DNA of 64,000 nt from Hansfordia pulvinata. Lineage: Eukaryota; Ascomycota; Sordariomycetes; Xylariales. A program made the translations under genes and the position numbers. How positions within the stretch are numbered: position 1 is the first letter of the stretch; every line of letters starts with the position of its first letter. The notes below the pieces were generated by a model. It did not search any database. It saw only the letters and a program-made list of their open reading frames with translations, and was not told the origin of the DNA. The DNA lies in the NCBI GenBank assembly GCA_006538405.1, contig BJKQ01000006.1, positions 1,945,001 through 2,009,000 of the forward strand, read 5' to 3'. Shown in pieces: positions 48,320 through 59,996 of the stretch.

Positions 48320-48833
48320 ATGGGCCCCAACGACATCTTCCTCGGCCTCCTCGCCCTCCTGTTCCCTCCCTTCGCCGTCTGGGTCAAGCGCGGCATCTGC
48401 TCCGCCGACTCCATCATCAACATCTGCCTCTGCCTCCTCGGCGTTGTAAGTCTTGCGCTTTCCCTCTTTCCCCCCATTCCCTTCCCGTGTGCCCGCCCGC
48501 TGACCATTCGCGACTGTCAATCAGCTGCCGGGTCTCCTCCACGCTTGGTACATCATCGCAAAGTTCCCCGACGAGGGCTCGTCCGACTACGAGCGCCTGC
48601 ACCGCGAGGGTGGTGGTGGCGAACGCGGCGAGCGCGTCACCTACGTCTACACCGCGGTCCCGCAGCAGCACCACTCCGGCATGAACTACGGCACCGCCGG
48701 CGGCGCCCAGCCGCAGCAGGAGGGTCACACCCAGGCCGGCCCGTCCGCCGGCCCCGCCGCCGGCTCCAGCTCCTCGCCCCCGACCTACGCCGAGGCCGTC
48801 AAGGGCGACAACAAGATCCAAACGCAGGACTAG
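48320..48833 (+). CDS. pmp3: PMP3-family plasma-membrane proteolipid with long PPxY tail
   Basis: Exons 48320..48445 and 48525..48833, 79-nt intron; 144 residues. The first 60 residues are a PMP3/RCI2 domain: two hydrophobic helices with ALLFPPFAVWVKRGI between or within them, NICLCLLGV at the intron and LPGLLHAWYIIAKFP after it. These small proteins sit in the plasma membrane and affect ion balance and membrane potential under salt stress. Unlike the 55-residue yeast Pmp3, this one has an 80-residue cytosolic or exposed tail rich in Gly/Gln/Ser, ending SSPPTYAEAVKG; PPTY is a PPxY motif that binds WW domains of Rsp5/Nedd4-type ligases. Such tailed forms exist in other filamentous fungi. Confidence 0.85.
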
Positions 48834-49534
48834 AGGCCCGCCGCAGGCGCCAAGCTTCGGGGACGCCAGCTCCAGATCATGCCGGACTTGTGCAGCCGTC
48901 ATCCATGAATCGCAGACATATCTATATAAGTTGCAAAGAAGAAGAAAAAACAGAAAAAGAAAATAGGAAAAATATCTCGAGGAGCGCTCAAGGAGCGATT
49001 GGAGTCGACCCTCCACAACAAGGCTGCACTCAGAGGCAGACACAGGCAGCGCTGTATCATTTAAGGCATCGTGGAGACCACCTCGCATCCTTTCGTTCAA
49101 GTTTTGCGTTCCCACTTGGTTAAGTACTGTTTCAAATCGCGCAATGGTTTTGTGAGGGTGAGGCATGCCCTGAGCTCTTCGTGCTACGGATGGGAACGGA
49201 CCTGCGTGCATTCGGCTCATTCAATCCAGCCCAGCATAACGCGATATAACCCAGTCCTCAACCTGGTCCTTGCTCCGTATAGCCCCGCTTCCCGTCTTTC
49301 TTTACCTACCGTCTCATCAGTCCGGGTTGTCTCCAGAACCCTTCGACGTGAGTCCAAGCAAGCCAGTTAGATGATGAATTTTAACGAGTAACGAAGAGAC
49401 ATTTTTACACCCACCCTGCACATACACGATGTTGGCCCACGCCGAGTACAGAGCTCTCATTCTTTTTAAAACTTGACCGAATACCTGATACTTTTGGCGA
49501 TACAGTGGAGGAGCCGGTAGGGCAGAAAGCCATG
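48834..49534. other. convergent 3' region, no gene seen
   Basis: 700 bp between the PMP3 stop and the stop of the fungal-specific gene. An A-rich stretch (about 48935-48975) is a plausible polyadenylation region for the PMP3 transcript. Confidence 0.45.
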
Positions 49535-52087
49535 TCACAACTGCGCCGCGAAACCAGCTGGCGGCAGAAGCGCAGCTGTGTCTGCAAGGTCTTCATCGTC
49601 TTCTTCCATCTTGTCCGCATCCTCGTCCTCCTCTTCATCCTCACTCCCCGCGTGCTTTGCATCTCTGCTGCCGCCGCTGGCGGCCCCCATTCCCCCGAAT
49701 GTACCAGTGGGCGTGGCATCTGTATTGGCATTCGCCCCCACGACTGGAGGGGTCCGCTTGCGGCGCCCGTGGTAGACACAGACACCGGTGCCGCCGGAGC
49801 GGTGTTTCTTGTTAGCGGGGCACATGGGAGACGTGGGAAGGTGCTCGGGCAGGTCGAACTCGAAGGACCGTGACTCAATCATGTTATACTGGTGCCGGCG
49901 GGCGCTGCTGAGGCCCTGTGACTTATTATCCGCTGGAGGAACTCCCTGGTTGCTGCTGCAGTTCCTTGGTACTTCGGGGCCTTCCGCCGGGGTCTTGCTG
50001 TCCTTTGATGTTGGCCCGTTCCTGCTTTTCCCGTAGAGCATAAAGCCTCCCCTTTCTTTCCTCCTGCTCGTTTTGGTGGCGGGGCTCGCAGTGTTATTGG
50101 AGGCATTGGCACGGGGCTCCGTATCCGCCACTGCTGCTGCCGCTGCTGCCGCCAACGCGTCCCAGGTTGCCACTCGCACGGGAACCTCCCACCATTCCTT
50201 CGGACCCCGATGCTCCTCCATTTTACCATGGGGGTTGCAGGGCTTCTGTCCTGTGGAATGGTGTTGCGCAAGCATTGGCTGTGACCTTTGAACTTCGCTG
50301 CGGCTGCTCGGACGGCCTGTGTACGACGTGGGCTGCGGCGCAGGGGCTGGCGGCGGCGGATTTTCTGAGCGGCTGTCGTTTTTTTGCTCTTGGCAAGGTC
50401 GTGAGATTCTCGTCGTGTCCGAAGAATGGGTCGTTGACTGGGAATATCTCTTCCCATCACTGCGACCGCACTCACTCAAAGTCTCTCCGCCTGGCTTGGA
50501 GATGTCGAAGAAGAAAGACCGCTGCTTGCCGTTATGTGTTCCCTCGTACAAAGGAGGAGTCTTGACTCGGGTCGCTTCCTGTTCCGTTGAATGTCAGTCG
50601 AAAGAAGCAGAAACGTCCGGTTTTGGCCTCTTCTTTGGGAAAACAGGAATGGGCCTCGATCTATCGAAATATCGTAGCATACTTACGCCACCGGGGTATT
50701 GTTCTGACCAGACAGCTGGTCGCTCTTTTCACAATGTCAGCTCGATCCCAACCGGAAATCCAGACCTATCCTGCCTACCTCGTATGGAGGACTGGGTCGA
50801 CGACATGGGCGTGTCCATCGACATTCGGCCCCGCAAGACATCGAGAAGGGAATTCGAAGCGCTGTTCAGAGACTCGGCAGAAGCCTTGCTCCAAGGGCTT
50901 TTCCCAAAAAGCTTCAACGGAAAAGTCGCTTTTGGCTGCTTCTTGCCACAGGCAGAATCTGGCATCGAACCTTTGCGATATAGCGGGCTGTCTCCCTTTT
51001 TGTTCGTGCCATGAGCGTGTTCTTCCCATCCAAGCTGAGAGCTGGTGCCCTCAATCATCGACGAAGTGTAATCGTCGCTGCTCTGGGCGGCAATTTCAGT
51101 GCTCTCTTCTCCACCCAAAGGAATTCGTTCTCGTCGGTCCGGCTGCGGTATGATCGCGTTAGTGATTCCAAGACAGCCCATTAGGTATGAGAGGGTATTG
51201 GGCTGGTACGATGAATTATTGTGTTTATACTGATCAGAATGGCAAGTCTTACTGAAAGACGACCTGAAAATAGCCTTGCTATCAGTGAACGCTTTGATTG
51301 GTTGCCGCGACTTGCCCCAGGCATCTCGATCTGTTGAGGTCCCGTTGGTGGTGTGACCTGGGGGCTAGCTGATGGTGTATATTGCGACGTCTTCATCGGC
51401 AATTCTGACCAGTATATACTTGGCAGAGTCGATGAGCCACCACCGCTGATTTGCTGCTGGTCTGGCTGCTGCAATGACTGAACATGAGCCTCCTCACTTA
51501 ACCAAGGGGTGGAGAGCGGTTGCCGCAACGCGGGCGACAGCGGAGAGCCAGGAGTTTCTGTGTAGGGACTGCGCTGGAGGAACTCGCCCCCCCGGACGAG
51601 CGTCCGTACGTGCGGTCGAAGTACTGGCTGGAGTTAAGAAGTGGTCGCAGCGTCCTGCCTGACACTGGCGACGATGTTGTTGTGCTGGAACCGGTTGGTC
51701 GTCTGATGAGTCCAGTACGAGGCTGCGTTGGCCCAGATACGTGCCTAACAGAGTTATACGGCGTGCCTTGAGAGCTGCCTGAGCCAAGATGATTTGTCTC
51801 AGGAGGATCCTGAAAAGGCGAATCGGACGCATTGCTGTTTTGTAAAGAATGCCAGCCTGAGCCCTGGTAGTTAGAGACGAGACCGGAAGTCGACCTTTTC
51901 CCCCACTGAAGGAGCTTGAATGGGGAGGCTTTTCTGGGTATTTCGACGATTTCCCGCTCAGCCCGTATCCAGCGGGAAACCAAACCCATTCATGGCCTTC
52001 TTTAGGGGGTCTTGGAGGCTCTTTGGACACGCCGACAGTGGCCGGGGCGCTGCTGGATTCGCTTCGTTTCACCGGTGCCTTTTTCAT
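49535..52087 (-). CDS. fungal-specific protein of unknown function, two apparent 1-nt deletions
   Basis: Exons 51253..52087, 50779..51142, 50687..50724 and 49535..50578; introns of 110, 54 and 108 nt, the 54-nt one with a CTGAC branch point that removes an in-frame stop. About 760 residues. Near the N-terminus, GHEWVWFPAGYWAEREIVE looks conserved; the middle is Ser/Gly/Pro-rich and disordered. Near 655-690 is FDLPEHLPTSPMCPANKKH, then SGGTGVCVYHGRRKR: two Cys and His residues spaced like a small metal-binding knuckle, a pattern I recall from uncharacterised Pezizomycotina proteins. The tail is acidic. Frames join only if one base is added near 51968 (TACGGGCTG) and near 51525-51545. No signal peptide or membrane helix. 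It may be nuclear or scaffold-like; this is a guess. Confidence 0.65.
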
Positions 52088-53413
52088 CAGGGTTGAGAGG
52101 TGCCATTGGCGGGAGCAAGTAGTCAGCATCTCACAACTGTGCCGCGCTCCATTGTAGTGCAGGGGTTGCTTACCGCAGCTTCGATAGCATACGAGGGAAA
52201 GGGGACGGAGGAGGCATTCGGCGAAGAGGGCAGCCCGCTTGAGGTGCCATCGACCCCCGCCACGCTGCTCCACGCCCATCGCTATCGAAGCGTGGCGCGT
52301 TTCTTGCGCGACGGCAAAGGACTGTCCAGCATGGGAAGTGATGGCCATGGCACACTACGGGACCCGTTGCCAGAACGAGTGCCTCCATCATCAATGGATC
52401 GTCCCATGGCTCGGAAAAGGGGCAGCGCCCAGGTAAGGACGGTACAGGCCAATCGAGTGGCTGGTAGATAGATGCAAGACCGCACACGCCGCGGCCCTGC
52501 GCCCGACGTGGTCTTGAATGGGGCGGGAGATCGGGTAGTGCTGGAGTTGGGGCCTGTAAAAGTCGATGTTGCCGGCACGAGGAAGTTGTTTCATACTGAT
52601 CGGTACGCGATTGAGGGATGGAAAGGTCGAATAGGTATGCTTAGGTAGGTAGATGAGTTCAGGGATGTTCTGTATCCGAGATGAAAATATTCCAGGAGTT
52701 GGACGGTGGGGTTATGGCGTCTCAGTCACGCGATCGTGTCATGATTTCGGAGGCGCAGTTATCAAAGCAGTCAAGACAGGAGGACGAGATTCAGTACATG
52801 TAATGAGCTACCGCCTATACCTACATCCATGTATCCAAGATGCGTGAGGTAAGGTGAGATACTTATAAGGCAGGGTTAGTTAGGTATCTACATAAGGTAG
52901 GGTCTGTATCTACGGGTTCAGCAGCCGAATCTTGAGTACAGCAAGAGCCAAGATGGAAGGGCCTCTCCTTCCCCAGGTGGGTACGGTGGGAAGGTAGGTA
53001 TTCTATTGTCGAGAAGCCTCCTCACCCTGAAACCGGGGAGCAGAGCTTTTACCCCTTTCATGCTTATTGGGCGGTGTGCAGTTAGCATCGAGTCCGCTTG
53101 CAGCACCACGGCCTGTCGCAACGAAGCGGTGCGATCAAGCAGTGAACATGCACTGCGCTCGTGGAGAAACATGTCCCAGTCATGCCATGCGCTGGAAAGA
53201 AAGCTTTTTTATTGTACAGTTGTAGGTATCCCTGGACACTCCGTCTTCGGCCCCATGTCCTATTCTACATTTATATGTGATGTACTGTCAGTATACAAGC
53301 AGCGTTACATGTTCAGCACGGCAACAGTGCGTACTGTCCCATACAAATATCGTGTCAAGAGGCGTGTCACACCGCGACGAAGACACGGCCCAGCACCGCA
53401 CCTGGCGTCCCTT
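52088..53413. other. intergenic region, no gene seen
   Basis: 5' flank of the fungal-specific gene and 3' flank of suv3. AGGTAGGT/AGGTAAGG words cluster near 52630-52905. No supported gene. Confidence 0.5.
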
Positions 53414-55903
53414 TTAACCTTGAGTCCCTTCAGCCTTGATCGGCTTGGGTGCTGCCTCAAGAACGGGCTCATCGGGGTGAACTGCAGTCGCTGTGTTTTC
53501 AGCCGTGTCTTCACCCATCCCGAATTTGCTCTGCTTCACCCTCTCGGCCTTCATGGTCTTCTGCTTCTGCTTGCGGATAGACCGTAGCTTTTCCTCACTG
53601 ATGTCATATCGTGTCAATAGCTGGTCGATACGTCCCTCGACCATGGACTTGACATGGAATGCCAACTTCTGGCTGTTGAACACACCGTTATATCGGTAGC
53701 TCAGCCACAGATACAAGGTGATCGCCTTGTGAAGGGTTTCCAACTCCTTGAGATACCCGTGTCTTCCGCCGGGGAAGTCATCGGCGTCGATCTCGAGAAG
53801 TTCCAAATTGATACCATCGATCTCGAGCAGTCCGCCACCCTCCATCTCTGAGACGCATTGCGCGAACGATTGCAGGACCTGGGCCCCGGACTCGTCGCGG
53901 AGAAAGACCGGGGCGTTGAGGAACACGCAACGATCGTAGACAGTCAGAGAGAACGGCTGGATCAGGTCGGCGATTTTCAACATTTCCCCAGTCGTCGCCA
54001 GGTGATAGTTGGGAGAGATTTGACCAATGTCGCGCAGTCGGGACAGGATGAAACTGAATGGGGTGTTGGGACGGAAGTAAGAGGCGAAACGCTCTACAAC
54101 GGACGCAGGGGGCTGTACACCGGCTGTCTTGAGAGGCTCAGGGTCCTGCTTGAAAGCCTTCCGAATGATTTGCAGATCTTCATTCTGCAACGCCGTCACA
54201 AGACCCACGCTGCCCTTTTGCTCGGCCGGCTTGGCGCTCGGAGAACCGTCGTCGGGGCTACCGCGGAGTCCTTGGTTATGGCGGACGCAGCAGTGCGGTA
54301 GCGCCCAGCGCGACCGCCAATCTGCTTGATTTCCGACACCTGCAACTGTCGATACTGTCTGGCGTCGCGCTTGTGAGCGGTCTCAAACACGATGCGCTTC
54401 ACTTCCAGGTTCAATCCCATGCCTATGGCGTCACTGGCGACGAGGTAGTCCACGTCGTTGTTGGGGTCATTGAATAGAGCGGCCTGCTGTGCGCGAGTCT
54501 CGGGCGGCAGAGCACCATACACAGTGGCGACCTTCTTGCCAGTCGCATTCTGGATGGCGTTCTTAATACCGTGGATGTTGAGCCGCGAAAAGGTGACGAT
54601 GGCATCGCCCTTCTCCAGCTCTTTGAAGCCGCCCAGAGGCTTGTCCATTGTCTCAAGAGGGTTCAGTCGCTGGTAGCGGTGGACGACGCATTTGTCGCCG
54701 CTGGCCTTGCACAATGACTTGATCAGGTCGACGGCGCGCTCTTCGCCGCAGAGGTGGACCTCTTTGGCCTGAACGCCAAGAAATGCCTGGGTCCACGCCC
54801 AGCCGCGGTCCTCGTCTCCGATCATCTGAATCTCATCGATAATGCAGACATCGACGGGCAGGTTCAGCGGGCACATCTCAACGGTGCAGCTGCGAAAGAA
54901 GTTGTCCTGACCCTCAGGGACCCGCTGCTCTTCTCCCGTTATGAGGGCGACAGGCCTTCCTTTGGCCTGGAACCGCGTGTAGATCTCGTGGGCCAAAAGG
55001 CGCAGAGGGCCAGCGTAGATGCCCGACTTCGCATTCTCAAGCGCCTTCAGGGCATTGTATGTTTTACCCGAGTTGGTAGGGCCGACATGGAGGTGGACGG
55101 TGCGTTGCATGGCGCGGGTGGCTGGGTACCATTCGTGGGATAACGCAGGTCGGCTATAGACTTGTGGGTGTCGATGATAGACTTGGGAAATCGGGTGCGC
55201 ATCAGGAAGTTTTGGAAGCTGTAAAGCAGCTCACGGCTGAGACCGGGAATGTCGCCTTGGAGGAAACCCTTGCGCAAGTTGTGGTACAAGGGGTTGCTTT
55301 CGTGGGAGACTTTGCCGTCCGCAAAAGCCATCTGGCAACAGTTCTCAATGGCGTTTAAAAAGAGTTTGCTCTCGCGATTGAAGTCAAGCTCGTGCTCAAC
55401 GCCAAAGGCCTTGTATGCAGCCGTGTGGTTGGCATATGCGCCGTAGTTGGTCACAATAGCAGTGAAGCGAGTAGTGGCCAGCTTTTTGAATAAATGGTAC
55501 TGTTTGTCGGTGACCGGCCCGGGGGCGTTTTTTTCCGTAACTTGAGTATCTTTGGCCGATGCTTTGCGCGCTTCTTTCTGGATTCTCTTCGCAGCGTGGC
55601 ATTGATACTTGGCTTCTTCAAATGTGCAGTGCTTCTGCGTCGCGAGACGGTTGACGACATGGCGCGTCGGGAGGCGACTGCGTGCGTAGCGAGAGGCTGA
55701 AGATGGGGATGGGAGCGTGAGAGACATGGCGACTGTGTCCGCGCACCGGCGAGAGACAAGTGGCGAGTCTGGAAACTGGCTCGAGGTGAGGTCGAATGGA
55801 GGGGAGAGCGGCGCAGACCTGGCCGAGTCGTGAGGGTGTATTGTGAGGGCCATGCCGCGTGGGAGGGCCCAGCGCGGGCGGTCCTGAGGAAGGCCGAGTG
55901 CAT
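53414..55903 (-). CDS. suv3: mitochondrial ATP-dependent RNA helicase Suv3
   Basis: Apparently one exon of about 830 residues. The N-terminus from ATG 55903 (MHSAFLRTARAGPSHAAWP, basic and hydroxylated) looks like a mitochondrial presequence. A helical region follows. The helicase core has HVGPTNSGKT (Walker A, about 275), GPLRLLAHEIY, IIDEIQMIGD (Walker B, about 357), VTFSRLNI, LVASDAIGMGLNL and QIGGRAGR. The Suv3 C-terminal domain follows (FASYFRPNTPFSFILSRLRD, later AITLYLWLSYRYNGVF). Suv3 is the helicase of the mitochondrial degradosome, working with the Dss1 exonuclease. Single bases seem missing at about 55640-55690, about 55134-55138 (before HEWYPATRAMQR) and about 54255-54262 (before the DDGSPSAKPAEQKG linker). 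If the upstream join is wrong, ATG 55853 is the alternative start. Confidence 0.88.
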
Positions 55904-57316
55904 GGTGACAACGGCACTAGCGTCGAGGCGAGTTGATCTGGCAGCACGAGACCATCATATGGCTCGGATCGAGGTGGCGGAGAGGCAGTAGAGTTGGTGG
56001 GCGCGATCGCCGCGCGCGGTCGGTCGGCGCGACGGCGGTCAAGTATCTAGAGAACGTCGAGTTGGCGATGAGCCCGGAAGTGTTGGAGTGAGCGAACGCG
56101 GAAGGAGAAAAATGGTTCTCTTGTGGCAATGGGTATTCGTCTGCTTGTAGGTTGGCCCAGGGGGGGATGGCGAGGCGGTCGTGAACTGAGGGCTTTTGCC
56201 CCAAAACCAACATCAATGATGGAACAGTCGCTCCCCTTCCACAAGTAACCCGACGCGCCTCAACTTTGAGCCAACATTGAACTTTTTGGCGGTCCGGGGC
56301 AACGATAACGATAAGCGCATTGGATCGACATACACAATGTACCCCGACACCCCGTATCCGTGCTTCAGGTACCTCACGACGCGATCTGATCCATCGACTG
56401 CAATGCCTGGTCGCATCGATAGAGCGAAGTATATGCACGTTACGAGAGTTGCTAAGTATCGAGGCTGAGACGCTTGCCCCTAGGGTCCAGAGTCTGCCTG
56501 TAATTACGTATATGACCCACATGCAGCACTCGACGGACGTCACCCTGGGATTCTCACAAGGGCGGAAGAAGGACCAAGGTCACCCCGGCCCAGCTCCTGT
56601 GGAAGCTTCCAGGCCTTAGCTGATGAGATCCCAAGCATACCTGGGTTCTGACAGATGCTGCGCAACAGCTTGGAAGCAACGCATCCACGCAGGTTGCCAT
56701 GGACATCAGTCTGTCGACTGCGCAGCACAATGGGCGCTTTTTCAGGTTTGTCGGATCGAAGCTTAAGCTGCATCGTCATCAACTTCCACGCGCAAAGCCT
56801 GTTGGGTGGATGTAGAGGTGCGGGTGTGGATGTGTCTGCCAGCCACCTTGCATTTTAGGTGGTATGTACCTAAGGTACCCTAGATGGTGTGGAAGTACCT
56901 TGAGCTGCCTGGGTCTCGTACGTCAGATCCCATCGCACATGTATCGGAATGCTTGCTGTACACCTAGAGTATACGAGCACGCGCCTCAGCTTGCAGCTTG
57001 GCGCTACCGAGTCCAGGTACATGTTGGCTGTACCTCCAGCAGCTCACCTTGCTGTCTCCCTCAGCTACCTCACATGGCTGCCACACTCCCAGCCTTTTGC
57101 ATCTCTCCCTCCCATTCCCACCAATATCATCTACCCTCGCCTTCTGCTTCATCCCCCCTCCAAGCCCCTTTGCCCTTGAGGTCTGTCATCCAACCCGCGC
57201 CCCGAATCAATCTTTCTTGCGCCTACATACAGTGCCGCACTCCGACCAAATATCACCAATCCCAACCACTCGATAACGAGTGCCCGACCGCCCCGTCGAC
57301 ATCTCGATCCTCCACC
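55904..57316. other. divergent intergenic region, no gene seen
   Basis: 1.4 kb of shared 5' flank of suv3 and the TMEM33-like gene. GGTATGTACCTAAGGTACC-like inverted words near 56860-56880. No supported gene. Confidence 0.5.
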
Positions 57317-58584
57317 ATGGCCCCCCCTCCGTCGCCCGACCTGCCTCTGGGCGAGAGGCTGCTGCAGTTGGCACAGACTCTCCAATGTATGTAAACCCTG
57401 TGTTCACGATTTCTATATCGCCCTCTTCACTTCTGGCGACATGCGACAAGCTCGAGCACCATGCTGACATTTCCCTGCCCACAGTCGCTTGGTTTAGCGG
57501 GTACGTTCAGCCCGATCGACACAGATCTCGTATCTGTCAACATCCTTTCACACCTACAATTTCCTGAAGCTTCGACATGTCTGCCGCATGGCTGGATGGG
57601 CGGCATCACTCCCACTTCGATATTCGTTGCCGACTCGGATGTGCGCTTTGCGTGCGCTAACAATGTCGCCGATGTCGTCGCCTGTCCAGCCGCTGCGAAT
57701 CGAGCAGGCGTTTTTGAATATATCATGGCTGACCTGGATTCATAGCCACCTCGTGCTCCTGCTCTGCATCTCGCGATACTTCTTCTCGTGGATCAGCTTC
57801 AACTATTACAGCACCATGGCTCAGTTCACCTACCGTACCGCGTTCGTCTCTGCCGCCTTGACCTACGGCATTGTCGTCTACAAGACCTGGAGAGCTAGAC
57901 AGAAGGTCGGCGCAAAGTACCCCACCAGCGCCGTCGGTCTCCTCTCGGACGAGAACGTCCAGTATCTGGGTAGGTGACTTCATAAATCACAGTCGCGTCA
58001 CCCTTCGATGCGCGAGACCAGAAATGAGCCGATCGCTAATCTCCTCCCTCCTGTACAGCTATGGCCCTCGTCTGGCTGTTCTCCCCGCAGTACCCCCTGG
58101 CCATGCTGCCTTACGGCATCTACTCCGTCTTCCACGTTGCCACCTACACCCGCGCCAACGTTATCCCTACTGTCCAGCCCAGCAAGCCGGCGCCTGGTGC
58201 TCAAGCCCAAGCCAACCCCATCGCTGAGGCCATTGGCACGTTCGTCAAGACCTACTATGACGCTTCCATGTCGGTCGTGTCTGGCCTCGAGATTCTGCTC
58301 TGGGTTCGCATTCTGTTGTCTGCCATCGTCTTCCAGCGCCGATCCTGGATCCTGATCGCCCTCTACACCGCCTTCCTGCGTGCCCGCTTCGCCCAAAGCA
58401 CCCACACCCAAAACTCTTTCGGCATTCTCGAGTCTCAGGTCGACACGCTCGTGGGCGCTCAGGGAACCCCCCGGCGGCTCGTCAGGTTTGGGACGGTGTC
58501 AAGAACGGTGCTCGCCAGTTCCACGGAGCTACCGACGTCAGCAAGTACATTGGCGGAACCGCTGCGCCCAAGAAGAGCTCTTAG
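57317..58584 (+). CDS. TMEM33/Pom33-family ER and nuclear-pore membrane protein
   Basis: Exons 57317..57386, 57485..57500, 57746..57969 and 58059..58584; introns of 98, 245 and 89 nt. The second exon is only 16 nt but keeps phase and joins LGERLLQLAQTLQ to FAWFSGHLVLLLCISRYF. About 278 residues with four or more hydrophobic helices. MALVWLFSPQYPLAMLPYGIYS and NPIAEAIGTFVKTYYDASM fit the Pom33/Per33/Tts1 (TMEM33) family, which shapes ER tubules and helps place nuclear pore complexes. At a C6 run (58470-58475) one base seems missing; after it the frame gives ARQVWDGVKNGARQFHGA and ends GTAAPKKSS at TAG 58584. Without the added base the frame runs on to 58807 with an unrelated Arg-rich tail. Confidence 0.78.
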
Positions 58585-59996
58585 ACGGGCTATTGGAGGG
58601 CCCTCAATGATCCGGCGTTGTCGGGGAAAGGGACAGCCCGCGGTGATGTGCCCTTGCGACGCCAGAAGACGTGGGCTCAGTGATGTTTCCGGCTCTTCGT
58701 GTGATGAGGAAAAAGTTATGAGCAGTGGAAACCAGGGTGTGGTTCCAACAAGGCGAGAAGGAGAGAAGGGCAAGGACGAGGATGAGGAAGAGAAGCTTGG
58801 CTTATAGGAATGCGATGATTCGTTTATGGGTCGTGGAGCCCAGAGGAGCGATAATGGCAATCTGTTTTCCTGCGTTTTTTGATAGCAACAGTTTGTGCCC
58901 GCTCGGGGCACGATGATCATGAAGGGCACGTCCTTGATCAGTGCAATTTGCTGTAAGGTCAGCTTCTACGACTTGCTCTGTCTGTGGGTTGTCATGTTAT
59001 TCGAAAACATCCATTATGTGATGCAGTATATTCTCCCTGCTCCCCTTGTGGACTCTGCCAGCCTGTGTGAAAGTGCGCGCTTGTGCGCCTGTGGTCACCT
59101 CAGTCATGTCACATGTCCAGACAGCCAGCATTAGAGACGCCGATACCCAAGGTACATGCAGGGAGCAGCGCTGTCTGGTAGGTACTCGTACGGCGCGGTG
59201 CTACGAGTACCCTGAATCTGCAATTTGCAGGTGGGTTGGCAGACCATCCATGTATCTGTCCGTGCTTTCCAGGCGCAACGGGTACTTTGTCGCACCGTCA
59301 TGGGCGCCGATCGCATCGTGCTGGGTGATGACGTAGCCCCCTCGTTCCTGTAGATCCCTCTACTTGACTCTGGACGGCCGTCCTCTCACCTCGCAATGGA
59401 GGAAGGCTTCATCACAGCACCTGACTGGCAGCACACACCTGGCGCGACACACGCTCCCGTCTTTTCCACGCCGCCGCCGCCGCCGCAGTCCGTCGGTTAT
59501 CCGCTCTCGCTTCCGCTCCTGTCGCATTTCTTCTTGTTCCCGGCCGAGCCCACTTTTGGCTGCCTGTGCTTGTTGAGCGTCTCCGTGTTACCTGCCACAT
59601 ATGCAGCGTCCCTGATTGCCATCCGTCGCTGTCTGGTCCTGCCCATTTCCCCCCTACTCGTACTCTCCAGACCTATAACCCAGACCTCGCCGCGCCCCGC
59701 CTCCTCCTAGAATCAGCTTTGTTCCGTCTTTCTTTGAGCTGCTCGGCGGTGCCCGTGCTGCTTCGTGCTCGCGACCTTGGGATTTGACTATTCCGACACG
59801 TCTGCCGGCACCTCGCGCCCGCTTTCGACTCCTAATTTCCATAACAGCTTCGGTCCGACCCGTCTTATCAGCGCCGGGTCCAGCTTTCTCACCTCCACGC
59901 TTTCGAATCTCAACCTTCTCGGAGCATTGTCGTGCCGCCGGCTCAACGCCCCTGTTGTCTCGCCCGCATTCTCTGTGCGACGCACCGCCACTCAAG
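58585..59996. other. intergenic region, no gene seen
   Basis: 1.4 kb with TACTCGTA/TACGAGTA at 59183, 59202 and 59655, then a CT/CC-rich promoter and leader for the PTEN-like gene. Confidence 0.5.

Noticed and set aside
58585..58807. C-terminal extension of the TMEM33-like protein to 58807
   Set aside because: It exists only in the shifted frame; the other frame gives a helical family-like end and a normal stop at 58584.
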